Source: Sipunculus nudus | Taxonomy: Eukaryota; Annelida; Sipuncula; Golfingiida; Sipunculidae | NCBI GenBank assembly: GCA_026874595.1 | Contig: CM049311.1 | Location: 33,809,676 to 33,873,675, forward strand | DNA length: 64,000 bases | Reading direction: 5' to 3' | Shown here: piece by piece, positions 46,520-58,309 of the stretch | How the letters are laid out: every line of letters begins with the position of its first letter | How positions within the stretch are numbered: the first letter of the stretch is position 1 | Position numbers and translations under genes: made by a program | The notes under the pieces: generated by a model | What the model was told of the DNA's origin: nothing | The model's database searches: none | The model's input: the letters and a program-made list of their open reading frames with translations, nothing else

Positions 46520-48130
46520 ATTCATGCCAGAAAAAAAGAGAAAGAATACAAAAGATGAAGAATATTGACAAAAAAATGATTAGTATGATACCAAGTTATA
46601 CAAATGGTGTTAAAGAAGCTAAAATAAAATATAAAAATCTGAAAGAAAAATTTAAAGAATTAACAGAAATTAAAACTGCAGGAGCAATAATACGAAGTAA
46701 AGCGACTTGGTATGAGGAGGGGGAGAAACCATCAAAGTATTCTTTTTTTAGAAAAAAGAAACTATAGTAGGAAACATATAACTAATTTAAAGGATGAACA
46801 AGGCAACCAAACACGTGAACCAGCAGAAGTTCTAGAGCAGATGAAACAATTTTATGAAATACTTTATCGGGCTGACAGCATTTCGGAAGATCCTTTTAGC
46901 AATGATATTGATATAGACAAAATATCCCAAGAAACAAAAGATTGGTGTGACAGAGATATAACAGTCTGAAGTAACAGAAGTATTGAACATTCCCTTCACA
47001 GAAATCTCCTGGAACAGATGGTCTCCCCATAGAATTTTACAACAGGTTTTGGCCAGAGTTAAAATCGTTCTTTATGGACATGGTTAAACATTGTTTTAGC
47101 GTAGGACAGATGTATATAACTCAGAAACAGGGTATTATAACATTAATTCCAAAAACAGGAAAAAATGTGCTATTGTTAAAAAATGGATACCAATTTCATT
47201 GCTCAACATAGATTACAAAATAATTGCAAAATGCATCTCAAACCAGTTAAAACTTACTTTAACAAATATTATTCATCAGGACCCAATTGGATTTTTGAAA
47301 GGACGCTATATAAGAGAAAATATAAATAAAATAACATCAATAGTGCACCTCGCCAAAACAATCAATAAACCCGCATACTTAACGACAGTCGATTTTTCAA
47401 AAGGCTTTTGATTTTTTAGATATTAGGTACATCAAACAAGCTTTAACACTTCAATTTTTGCCCTAAAATTATTAGTTGGATAAACACTCTATATACAGAT
47501 ATAAGTTCGTGTGTTATAAATAATGGTTTTTTTTCAATTTCCTTCAAATTATCAAGAGTGGTCAGGCAAGGTTGCCCCTTGTCGCCCTACCTCTTTATTA
47601 TTGCAATTGAAATAATAGCTATGAAATTAGAAAAAAAACGAAAATATAAACGGGTTTAGGTATTTTGATAATAGTATAAGATCACACAATACGCCGATGA
47701 CATGTGTTTATTCTGATCCGATGGGGAAACCTCGGTGAATAATTTCAGAACATGTCTGGAATAAAAACAATAAAGATAAAACTTTAATTAAACCCCTTTC
47801 AAAAAATGTGTCAATAAATGAAAAGGCTAAAATTAATCAGCTAGGACTAAAATGGACAGAGGAGCCTGTATCAGTTTTAGGTATAACCATAACTACAAGC
47901 TGGCAAAAAATGGTCGACATAAATTGTAACAAGCAGATGGAAAAAATTGATAGAATAATAAAACAATGGTCCCACCGCATATTAACACCTATAGTAATAA
48001 ATAACACTGATAAAGTCACAGATATTATCACAATTAACTTATATAATGTCAGTCCTCCCCGGACCTACAAAACAATTTTATGAAATATTGTATTCAAAGC
48101 TTTATAAGTTTATTTGGGAAGGGGACACAA
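46520..48130 (+). pseudogene. LINE reverse transcriptase remnant (L1-type)
   Basis: Motifs follow in order across several frames: KATWYEEGEKPSKYSFF, NLKDEQGN, GIITLIPKTGKN, then NIDYKIIAKCISNQLK, HQDPIGFLKGRYIREN, DFSKGF, VRQGCPLSPYLF and the catalytic box QYADDMCLF near 47690, followed by LGLKWTEEPVSVLGI. This is the L1/Tx1-type RT order. Frameshifts, and stops such as that after DFSKGF, make it inactive. Confidence 0.85.
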
Positions 48131-48599
48131 ATAAAATAAGTAGAAAAATATATATATAATTCTAAAGAGACAGGAGGATTAGACATGATAAACATTGAAT
48201 GCAAAAATATTGCCCTAAAAGTAGCCTGGATAAAAAAAACTCTTTGTTGGAGAGGAGTTAAAGCTAAATATATGGAGTGATCTGGCCTTAACGATTTTAA
48301 GAAAGAATATAAAATATGTCCTTGAAGGGAATATTGATGAAAAGGATATTATATCTTTATCTGTTAAGTGCAGTCCGTTTTGGGTATAGATACTACGATG
48401 TAGGGCGAGATACAAGTACGAAAATGTAAATAATGTTGAAAACATACTTTAGGAATCATTATGGTTTAATTCAAATATTAAAATTGATGAAAGAGTGGTA
48501 TGTAAAACAAGTTTGATACATAGAGGAGTAACAAAGCTGAAACTTCTCTTGTGTGACAGCGGACATAATTTAAGATGGTTGAAATATAATGAATTAAAT

Positions 48600-49321
48600 G
48601 AAAAATACGGTTGAAAAATTATTTTCTAGATTATCAAAGCTTAAAGAACGCCTTACTCTTACCATGGAAGAAATGTATTACAGATAATATCGATTATGGT
48701 GAGGTAGAATCAGAGACAAGAAACAAACTAAATTTTTATAACCTGGTTAAAAATGAAGATAAGACCAAAACTGTATATAGAAAGGTTTTACAGGATTTCA
48801 GTGAAAAACCTGATAAAACGGTCAAAAGATGGATGTTACAGTTAAATGTCACAGAAGATGAGGTTTATACAGGTTTTAAAAATTTATATAGAACATCAAT
48901 TGATAGTAAACTGAGATATTTCCAGTACAGGATAATGCATAACTGCTTAGATTTAAATTCCTATCTCTTTAAGATCAATTTGGTGATGCCTCTTGTACAT
49001 TTTGTAAACAGGAAGAAGAGACTATGAAACATATACTTTGGTTTTGCCCAAATGTAGGTATAATATGGAACAAAATTAAAGATACTTTGTTGGAAGAAAA
49101 CCGGTACAAGTAAACAAATTAAGATTAAAGAGGTTATTTTGAATGATTACGGTTCAAAAAGGGCAAACACTATTATTCTAACTGTTAAAAGACATATATA
49201 TGTATGTAGGTATAAAGGACACTTGCCAGATTTTACAGAACGGTGTAGGTATTTAGAACAGGTATATCATGTTGAAAGAAATATTGCAGGAAAAACAAAA
49301 AAAAATATATTTACATTTTGA
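48600..49321 (+). pseudogene. LINE C-terminal region with zinc-binding segment
   Basis: An open stretch at 48611-49027 encodes RKVLQDFSEKPDKTVKRW and FQYRIMHNCLDLN; after a frameshift come ASCTFCKQEEETMKHILWFC (a CCHC-like zf-RVT segment) and ANTIILTVKRHIYVCRYKG. These are the usual C-terminal features of this LINE type. The frame ends at 49321. Confidence 0.8.
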
Positions 49322-49630
49322 AAATGGGGAAATTTCTTAAACGAGTTTCAATCATTAAAGTAACCAGTGCAAGCAGGCAGCAAAAGCGAAACTGTTTGTT
49401 GGGCTAGTCCTTGTAAGTCTTTTGTGTTAGGCATGTATTGTATAGGAAGCGTTTACTGTAATGTAACTTCAATACCTGTTTTGTTGCTTTGTCTTCGTGT
49501 ATGTGGAATGTCTTTATGTGAATAATTCTTGTTAAAAAAAGTTCGCTGTCCCCAAACTTAGGGATAAATCGAAATCAAAACTACAAAAAAACATGAAAGA
49601 ACATAAAAAAGAGTTCACATCAGCACTCAC

Positions 49631-49682
49631 CTGCACAGACCATAAAACTTGCGAGGAACAAAACCAGGTTCATCAGGAACAT
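49631..49682 (-). CDS. Lectin gene 2 exon 1, signal peptide
   Basis: It encodes MFLMNLVLFLASFMVCA with a GCAG|GTGAGT donor in phase 1. It lacks the two lysines of its paralogues but keeps the hydrophobic core. It lies 90 nt beyond the 3' end of the antisense LINE in intron 1. Confidence 0.85.
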
Positions 49683-50369
49683 TTTGTCCCTGTGATGGCT
49701 CTCCAGTGACTGGCATGCCAGCCTCATCTCAAAAGCTTTCCTCTGTGTGTATAACAATCAATGTTTCTTAGCTACCAACGCGGAAACCTATGCATACCAT
49801 TTGTCCCTCAATCTTGTATTGACATCAAGCGCTAAACGTACTATTCTTTCGGCCATCAGACAAGAAAACAATAATAATTACCGTGCGAGATTAATATCAG
49901 CATTTTTATTATACTTTTCAATCTGCGTTGAGATTTGCATTGGTTGTGGTATTTTAATGGAGTTGATAACCTTGTACGTACCAATTTGGTGATTTAAAAT
50001 GTTAATATGTTGTAAAAATATAAAAAAAAATTCTTTTGAACTGAAGTATTGTTTCCTTCGTCCTACTTATTTTAGGTAGCACAATGCACACAATCGAGCA
50101 CATAGGGTGTTGTCCGACCAGTCCATTTCATTATGCATAATACAGGATGTGACTAGCAGGCTGGCAGTATTTTCCATCTGGAAAGCGGGCGTTCCGCATG
50201 ATCCGCTGATGTGACGGGTTCATACTGTAGCACCCATATATTTGAAAAATATCTTGGTGCATGTGTGTTTATCCGATTCTTTTGTGTATAACGAAAAAGG
50301 GGTTATCCTGTTTTTGCCCCGCTTGAAAAACAGTGCTCTGAAGTGACCGGGTTGTCCGTCTGCCTGTCT

Positions 50370-50790
50370 TGCTGTCCGTTCTCCGTCACGACGTCCGTCT
50401 GTGAGTGACGCTTTCTCTGGGGCATCAGCTCAAGTAGAATACACTTGATCTTTCACAAATTCACAGGGATGGTTAAAATCTATTAGGGCTGCAGACCTAG
50501 CTAATTACAGACCTGTCCGATTTGCAATATGGCCTCTATAACAATCAGTGGCTTTCTTTCGCGCGCAGTGTCTCAAACGGAATAACCTTGATCTTTCATA
50601 GATAGTGTGAAAGAACAGGCATAATGTTTCGCTTGATTATGCCCCTTTAAATTCACAAGAATCAATAATGCCTATGAGGATTCCAGCCCTATCAGATTGC
50701 TGACCAATCCGAATTCTGATATGGCTGCCTAGCAAAGTCGGTGGTTATCTTTTGCGTTCAATATCCTGTTAAATCCAGTATGGCTGCTAG
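50370..50790. repeat. ~140-bp tandem array upstream of lectin gene 2
   Basis: Degenerate copies with CTTTCGCGCGCAGTGTCTCAAACGGAATA and TTCACA(G/A)GGAT. It corresponds to 27980-28620 upstream of gene 1 but is shorter, so copy number has changed since duplication. Confidence 0.6.
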
Positions 50791-53389
50791 GTAAGTATTT
50801 TAAAAACCTTTTGTAATAACTTTTTAGATAATGTCATATTTTTTTAACGATAGGTCCCTTTTGGATTATTTGTGGTCATATATTATAGACCAATCTGGCA
50901 TCCAATATGACCACAGACCTGCACCAGGTCGAGGAATCAATTAGATAACAATTTGTTTTTCATTTTATTTATCATGATATTAATTTTAAGTGATCATCTA
51001 ATACTTCATGCATTGGCTTCTTCTTTCGGGTGCAAATAGTTTATCTTTCGTCTCCAGGGGGCCCCATTATCACTGGGGGTAAGGACTATATGAGAATCCT
51101 GGTAAATTCAGCATACAGATGCCCCCTGCAGTGGTAATTGTAAATTATTGGAACTGGTTAAACAGAGTGACAGTATATGGATTGCTTTTACTTGGGGTAT
51201 ATTGATGTGAAATCAGAATCTGACAAACTTACAGGAATCTATACTGGTCTTATATGGCCACGGATGTGTCATTTTCAGTAATTGGCAATCGCGGACCCCT
51301 AATTGAAGAACTTCACGGTTGGCAACATATAAAGTGGTCATGTCACTCAGATAAGGCGTTTCTGAGGGTATGTGACAAGTATCACCCAATATCAACAAGT
51401 TCACAGTTTTATTTTTTCTAGTAGTCTACGACAAGCCCATGTGTGGTCAATAAACACTAATAATTACATACCAGAAGCCCCGTGCACAGAGATAACTCGG
51501 TGTCAAAGGTGTTTCGCAGTTACTCTCATAAGAATATTTCAATTGCATAAATATAAAGAAATATATTTTGACTTATAATGACAATATTTTGATTTTTCCC
51601 TTAGAACTGAAAAAAATATGACAGACACATGCTTTTTGGCAGTTAACTCCCTTTAATTAGGATATCCATTTCCATGGCAACACAATCTCTATGCTCTTTT
51701 GTGAATCATCTAGTCATCACCTTGACATGCATAAATGACCTCTATAATTTCATATAATAATTATTCCTTGCTGAAATCAATTTTAAATTTAGCAACCTTA
51801 TATGAATATTCATGAATATTTTTCAATCTCCATTAAAGCCCCAAGGAGTTATCTGAAATTTGAGGGGAAAAAAACAAGCACCATCCTAAAAGCTATGGCT
51901 TTTGAAGAAATCAAGGTCACTGTTTCTCAAACTCGTCCGAGAATTCCAGTTTAAACAATTGTTATATAAAATTTGAGGGATAAATCTGTAGTACTTCAAA
52001 GGATATGGGGTATAAAATCATCATTTTACAACTTTGACATTTTTGACCTTCTCCAAGAACATATATGGTTGAAACAACTTATGTGTCAAACAGAGAGAAC
52101 ATATTTAACATTTCAAAGGTTATGGCATTTACAAGAACCCCTAAAGATTATGAGGTATGATTTGGCTTATATGACCTTGAAGATCAAGGTCTATTCCTAG
52201 GTGTGACAAAGGAGATTCAGGTCGAACCCGTCAGAGAACTTTCTGGAAATAATTACTTTTTATTTGTGTTTCGAATTTCAGTTAAAGATATCTTAAGCTT
52301 CAAACTGTTGTCGTGTTCACACGATAAAATGCGGACGACGACGACAGACGACGATAGACGACGAGAGACAATTCCAGATGCCGTGTGAGTGCCTGAATAG
52401 TGTTTAATAAATCTTGAATGGGTAAATTATTAAATACAAGCACAATAACACATAATACACATTCCGAAACAAATTTATTAAACGAATCAGTCAATAGATT
52501 TTTACATAAACATTTGGTGAATTTCCGTAAGTTTCGTGCGAATCTTCAGTCCTTTTTTCATGTGAAGATTTAATTAAGGAGTGCTTTTGTCTAAAACCCC
52601 TTGTTGACTTTATATGCTACTGAAGGTATTTTTTTCTTAGTTCCTGTTAATATCCTATTAATTCAGAGACTTTCACTTATTAATTTCTCCAATGATCAGC
52701 AATTATTGAAAATAAATCTGTAAGCTTATAATTAATACAAGTGTAATATATATTACAATTTCTGTGGTTGTGTTTTCTTGAAAACAAATATGTATGAGTA
52801 TCTACGAGATCAACAGATAGGCATCCTGATTATCAAATGAACGAGGCCGTTTACATATATGTTGTATAAATATTCGGACTACTCTGGTTTGCCCTTGTTA
52901 ACTTAATTTTAACCTTATATATAAGTCGCTTCTACATGTGTAAAAGAAAAAAAAAGAATACTCTGTTCCCGTTTACAGATCAGAGAGAGCGTACAAATTG
53001 GAACTGAAAGGCATTTCCGAGTACTCGAGTATTCTATTATGAGTATTTTATACCGATTATTCGAGTTCGATATCAGACTTGCATTTTGAAAAATTTTTGC
53101 AGTCATTTATGTCATTATTCATCATGCTTGAAAAACAGAACTTGTTTGTTTCTAACCAACGTTAACATAAGGTGTTCTACCATATTAAAGTCCCTAAGCA
53201 CTCCTTTAAATGCATTACAAAATGTAATAATTAAGTGTACAAAACTAAACAAGAGATCCTGTTTTATGATAGTCCTAAACTTTAGATAACGAGTACTCCG
53301 AGTCCAAGTCAAGTATTACCTATCGAGTCAACGATTTTCTGCCAATTTTGACTTGGTGCTCATTTTTTTTCTTAATCTTATATATTGTT

Positions 53390-54310
53390 TGTCTTTTGTC
53401 TCGTAGGTCACAAATATAGGTCACCATTACCTAATTTCAGGTTTCCAAGATGATTTGCCTAGAGCCTCCCAGGAAATCATGTAAGAAGATTCTAGGCCTA
53501 ACAGATACGATCTGTCGCCATCTGACTGTCTGCTGGCTCAAATTCATGTTTTGGCTCATAGGTCACAAAATATAGGTCACAGTGACTTAATTTCATGTTT
53601 CCAAGGAGATTTGTTAAAAACTCCAAGGATATTGTGTTGGAAGATTCTAGGTCTCACATATTCTATTTGTCCCCATCTGACATTCAGGGTGCTCGAAATC
53701 ATGTTTTCGCCCTGTAGGTCACAAAATATAAGTCACCATGACCTAATTTCGGGTTTCCAAAAAGATTTGCCTAGGACCTCCCTAAATGTCACGTTGGAGG
53801 ATTCTAGGCCTTATCGATACAATTTATGCCCCGTCCGACTGTCTGAATGCTCAAAATCATGTTTTCGTCCCGTAGGTCACAAAATGTAGGTCACAATGAC
53901 CTAATTTCAGGGTTCCAAGGAGATTTGCCTAGAAACTCCGAAGATTATGTAAGAAGATTCTAGGCCTCACATATACGATTTGTCCCCATCTGACATTCAC
54001 GGTGCTCATGTGAAATCTTTTTCTTATAATATGGCAGAATATAGGTCACATTGAGCTAGTTTCAGCTTTACAAAGACAATTGCCTAGAATCTCCTTAAAT
54101 ATCTGGTTAGAGGTTTCTACGCCTGATGGAAACAATTTGAGCCCCGTCTGACGATCTTGGTTCCCAAAATCATGTTTTCGGACTGTGGTTCACAAAGTAT
54201 AGGTCACCATGACTTAATTTCGGGTTTCCAAGGAGATTTATCCAGGACTTCCCTAGATGTACAGTTAGAAGTTTCTAGGTCTAACGGTTACGATATGTAC
54301 CCTGTTGAAC
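53390..54310 (+). repeat. ~156-bp tandem array with AGGTCAnnnTGACCT palindromes
   Basis: About six copies start with GGTCACAAA at 53406, 53560, 53716, 53873 and onward (spacing 154-157). Each holds a palindrome-like core near TATAGGTCACnATGACCTAATTTC, then GGTTTCCAAGGAGATTTGCC and GAAGATTCTAGGCCT. It lies between gene 3 and gene 2, about 4 kb upstream of the first exon of gene 2. Plus-strand frames with a recurring DLISGFQGDL peptide are products of the repeat. Confidence 0.85.
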
Positions 54311-54686
54311 TAAAAAAGAGAAGGCATTTGTTTTCATTCAAATTATCTGGATTCACATGCACTTATAAGTGTCAATTTTCAGTTAACCATTCTGCTGAGA
54401 GTTTGCTCGAAAAAATGTGCGGGCAATTATTCATCGTTTTGCGATCATGATACGGAAGTAAGCCTGTACAAATTGATGGAAACAGAACACGTTTCCACAC
54501 ACACAAAAAACAATAATCCATAGGGAATGTGCATGAATTTTCACTTTATCCATTCCTGTTGTTTTCAAAATGGAAGCAATGTACACTGCATGGTCAAGAT
54601 GGATAGTATATAAGTAATGGTGATACGCCTCCCCTAATGACAACCTCGTTGCCAGACTCGGCTTATGGTCACAGCCTCGTCTCTGA

Positions 54687-54952
54687 TCACAGCCTCGTTT
54701 CTGTTACCCACATTTCTGTTGAGATTTTAGTGCCTGTGGCTCCTCGGATGTAGTGGACCAGCCGACATGACTTGTCCGTTGAGCCGGGCGGGGTATAGAG
54801 GTAGTAGCCTTTACAGGTGACGACCTGGAGACAAAGTAACGGACACTCTAGGTCGTCCGTTACCGGGATCTCATCCATCAAATTGTCCGTGTCTGTCAGG
54901 TGATGCTTGTCCAATAATCCGAAACAGGCCTGTCTGATGTCGGCCGGGGGAC
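54687..54952 (-). CDS. Lectin gene 3 exon 4, PAN/apple-like domain
   Basis: Acceptor TTGTTCACAG, 266 nt, TGA after VTETRL. Cysteines follow the family pattern ECPLLCLQVVTC and SCRLVHY, with one additional Cys near the start of the exon (IRQACFG). Confidence 0.88.
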
Positions 54953-56545
54953 CTGTGAACAACACGAATTAATTTTGAAAGCAAATGTAAATTATCAGAT
55001 AACTCAATATTTAAATGTACAGTTCCTTGACAGAATAACTGTTTATCTATAATTTTTAGATGATAAACCGGAAGAAAGACTGCATTGAAGGGGAATATTT
55101 ATTTTATAAATCCCTCCATTGCATTGTCCCATTTGGAAATAATCTGCAAGCTTATGAAAAAATTGCCAAAATATAATTGGAACCCCACCTTGGAAAGGAC
55201 TATAGAATACATTCTACAAATGAAATAATCGGACCTACAGAGAGTTCTGTTATTCTAAACGGAGGTCATCATAGACTAGACATCTGAAGACCATGAAATG
55301 GTCTTATAACATCAATTAATTTTCATCCTTTACATGTAATTGTGTAATCACCTACATATTGTAGTCTACTATTTTTGCAATATTCTACTTCTTGTAGACT
55401 TATACTCCTATAGTTTTGTATTATTCTACTCGTTTCGAGGGAAAATATTTTCCTCTATACTATCATCTTAACGAACAGTGAGATGACTTGGGGCTTGTTA
55501 TTCCGTAAAAATTGCTCCTATGTATATTTAAAATGTCTGAAGTTACGCGCACTATTTCCGTTATTGCTGGAATTTTAGTGTCTCCGCCTTCATTGAAGAT
55601 GTTAAAAATCCACAAAGTTGAAAAAAAAATGTAAATTCGTAAATATAGATTTACTGGCAACATTATTCACTAAAATAATTTTAGCAAACACTGATTTAAG
55701 AAATTCTTTTATTGTTTCCACTTTAGAAATAAGTTTGAGCCAATGGATGGATTTTAAAGTCTTAAATAACAAAATAAGGCAAGTATACGTTTCATGAATA
55801 ATCAGCTTTTAAAATATCAAACATGACATCTAATACCATTCAAATAGACAAACTGTTGTGTGAATAAACAAAACAAGATCATTTAGTGAATGGATAATTG
55901 CTGTATAAGTTTACGGCAGGTGAAGGATCCAGATTTGATATAAAAAATAGCTACATACTGGCATTTAAGGCCGTTAGTGGCAAGGTTTGACAGAGTTCAT
56001 GCTGTTGGTCATCAACAGAACAACAAGCTGTATAGATCACTTAACCCCTTCTTTAGCTGTTTGGCAAACAAAAGTAAACTTAGATGTTTTGAAGTAACTG
56101 TTTTATGCTGTGCTCACACGTTATGTTTTAGAAGAAAGTATAAAAAATCTAAAGAGAAAAGAAAATCAACATAATGATCGAAATGCATTTCCGATAAAGC
56201 ACACCTGCACGGAATCAGGTTTCTTCCCATGTGAAGGACATGACTCAGCATATCCATGACACTGATCGACCCAGCGCAATATGATACTTGTTTTCATGAA
56301 ATAGACTAGTTGGGCCGGTTTGTATAAGATGATATATAGGAAGATGTAGAGCTTGCAGTGACTTGATCAGGGCTCGCTAACCTACTTCAATATATGTTAA
56401 GTATATTCAGCTGACAAAATTATTTACTATAACATATGGTTATTCTTTATTTTAAATTTGTAGACCGTGTATCGATAAACTTCCACGAATTGAAGAATAA
56501 TGTCAAAATAATTCTTCTCCAAAAAACTTCAAGGAATCCACTTTT

Positions 56546-56830
56546 TTACCTCCGCCAAGGAGGTTATGTTTTTACTGGCGTTTGTTTGTTTTTCTGTTAG
56601 ATGGTCGCTCTGTTTGTCTGTTTCTTTGCCTGTTAGCAACATTACTCAAAAAGTTATCAACGGATTTTGATAAAATTTTCAGGAAAGCTCGGCAATGATA
56701 CAAGGAACAACTTGTCAGATGTTTCGGGTGATCTGGAGCACCATCTGGATCAAGGAAGAATGCTATATAAGATAATGAACTGTCTTGGCAGAGGTCTGCG
56801 CTCTCTGCGAGATTTTCTTGTTAATTTTAA
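56546..56830 (+). mobile_element. CCTCCGCCAAGG inverted-end element, unit 3 copy
   Basis: Left end TTACCTCCGCCAAGGAGG, right end CTGTCTTGGCAGAGG, at the same position in intron 3 as in units 1 and 2. The right end has mutated at two sites. Confidence 0.7.
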
Positions 56831-57229
56831 AACTCAGAGCAATTATCACCGTCATTTTAAACTTGAATATATATTGCATGATATAATGTTAGAGTTAAGT
56901 AATTTTAATTTACATTATAAAAAGGTAGTCATGTCTGTGAAAGGGTTTAGAAAAAAAACAGTATAATCCCAATGTTTCTTGAATTTTATTTGCTGCCATT
57001 TGCTTCCGCACTGGTTTTAAATTATTACTCCCTTCAGAGTGGGCTGAAATATTTTGAAGGATTTGAACCTGGTACAATTCTGGCGCAATAATGGTTAACA
57101 TAGTTAAACACTTAAGCGAGCTGGGCTTAAGTCCTCATCATGGCTTAAGTGTCTCTCTAGGATCGGAACCCCCAAGTGTATAGACCCGGTTTGTATGGTA
57201 CTGAAAAGTACTATTAAGACGTCACTCAC

Positions 57230-57471
57230 CTTGAACAGTTCCAGCAGGGGTCTCACAGATATAATTATTAGTGTCGGTACATTTCCTGTCATGCCACATG
57301 CCGTTCATGTTCTGTCCCACACATTGCTGCGCAGAACCCTCGTTAGGTTGACCAGACGCCCAGTTTAAGTATCCGCCACTAGATGATGTTAGATTGATGC
57401 CAGCAAGCGTTCCATCCGGGAACTCGAAATAAGATTCATTGGCCTGATCATTTAAAGCAATCCAATTATTT
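57230..57471 (-). CDS. Lectin gene 3 exon 3, C-terminal half of CTLD
   Basis: 242 nt, donor TCAAG|GTGAGT. It encodes NNWIALNDQANESYFEFPDG, LNWASGQPNEGSAQQC, NGMWHDRKC and NNYICETP, with all three expected cysteines. The final codons give GTVQG, where the paralogues have GTVP. Confidence 0.9.
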
Positions 57472-57552
57472 CTGAAAAAAAGTCATCGAAAATAGATTGA
57501 GGGATTGTTAGTTCATGTATCTATATGGGTACATTGAAAACAAGCTTAAAGC

Positions 57553-57637
57553 ACGTTGCCGCCAATTTGCGCCGCCGCCAGCCGAGTTAAGAACAAGCAG
57601 AGCCGAGCTCATCAGGAGGCGCCGCCGATATTTCAAT
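57553..57637. other. GC-rich intronic island, unit 3 copy
   Basis: Counterpart of 17910-17995: TTGCGCCGCCGCCAGCCGAG and AGGAGGCGCCGCCGATATTTCA. The better conserved core is shared by all three units. Confidence 0.5.
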
Positions 57638-58309
57638 AAGCCTAAGTGAGCTGATTATTTGCAGGTCATTTCTTTTTGAGAAAAAAAATTATAAAACGAT
57701 AAATCTTTAACATATAAAAAGTCCGATACATATACAGACTAATACAGATAAAGAAGACAATCCTTTGTATTTTGGAATAGTATAGCTCCATTCCCACTTT
57801 CAGGAATTAGACGCCGAATCGCCACGTATGTTGAAACTCTTGTACAATATCTCACCGTTTGCAACGACTGCGGTACGACTTGCGGACGCCGCCCCTACGA
57901 ATATTCAATCTTTGCTACGCCATGCCCAAAGGGGTGCGTTTAAAATCATGTGGTATTTTTTTTCCATCCTGGTCTGCAACCAAGAATAATTCTAAAAGCT
58001 GCCCTGTAGTAAAAAATATTCTGATGCTAGCCATGGTTGTCCTGACTCTAAATAGGCGACAGAGGACAGAAAAATCCCTCGTAAAGACCAGCAGTTAATG
58101 TGGGTTTCAGTCAAAACTTGGACAACTGATTATTTTTCCCAGAAAGGGACTCGATAGTCAAGGACTGGAGTTAGGCAGGATATATCAAATCCTTTGAAAA
58201 GAAAATGAAAATGACAACTGACATGTCCGATAAGTAATCAGAATTTTACAAAAGGTTGTGTCCTAGACTGACAGATTTATATTTCTGGATTGTTGTATAT
58301 ATATATGTG

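Larger units (their letters stand above)
44940..46520 (+). pseudogene. LINE endonuclease region (APE-type), split by a nested insertion
   Basis: GTHSTKKDEALWRAEWGGK and SNARGVCLLIKK (44971-45130) are typical of L1-type EEP endonucleases. After FILCDITL the frame is cut by the Penelope-like insert and resumes at about 45953 with YHRVTLSVIYGPNSDDP. Further downstream LTEYPRGPGFGKFNCSLL and NPDLLWDTLKCVI mark the endonuclease-RT linker. Stops and frameshifts are present. Confidence 0.8.
43912..49541 (+). mobile_element. L1-like LINE, near full length, inactivated
   Basis: The insertion is bounded by TTCGCTGT at 43904-43911 and 49542-49549; the equivalent sites in unit 1 (about 27216) and unit 3 (about 63058) are uninterrupted (ATCTCTGTCCCC, GCTCTGTCCCC). 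The order is ORF1 remnant, APE-type endonuclease, reverse transcriptase, C-terminal zinc-binding segment, then a short 3' UTR ending GTTAAAAAAAG. Frameshifts and stops occur throughout. A Penelope-like fragment is nested at 45173-45939. The element is antisense to lectin gene 2 in intron 1. Confidence 0.88.
34463..49682 (-). other. Lectin gene 2: secreted CTLD plus PAN/apple-like protein (gene model)
   Basis: Exons 49682-49631, 41618-41438, 38517-38276 and 34728-34463 join in phases 1, 2 and 1 into an open frame of 246 aa. The layout is signal peptide (1-17), long-form CTLD (about 24-154) and PAN/apple-like domain (about 159-246). The CTLD keeps all canonical cysteines and the calcium-site-like NGMWHDRKC, with QPN as the sugar-specificity triplet. 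Intron 1 is 8 kb, of which 5.6 kb is an antisense LINE. The CCAAT-like element upstream of genes 1 and 3 is changed here. The product is likely a secreted soluble lectin; its ligand is unknown. Confidence 0.88.
31410..51258. repeat. Segmental duplication unit 2 (lectin gene 2)
   Basis: From CCACGGATGTGT at about 31412 the sequence aligns with 51258 onward in unit 3 (GTCACTCAGATAAGG.GTTTCTGAGGG, GTAGTCTAC.ACAAGCCCATGTGTG, TTCATGAATATTTTTCA). From about 32740 it also aligns with unit 1. Private insertions are at 31570-31880, 35928-36626, 43042-43466 and 43912-49541. Parts without their own entry (31880-34460, 38960-41430, 49690-50370) hold no recognised gene. Confidence 0.75.
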
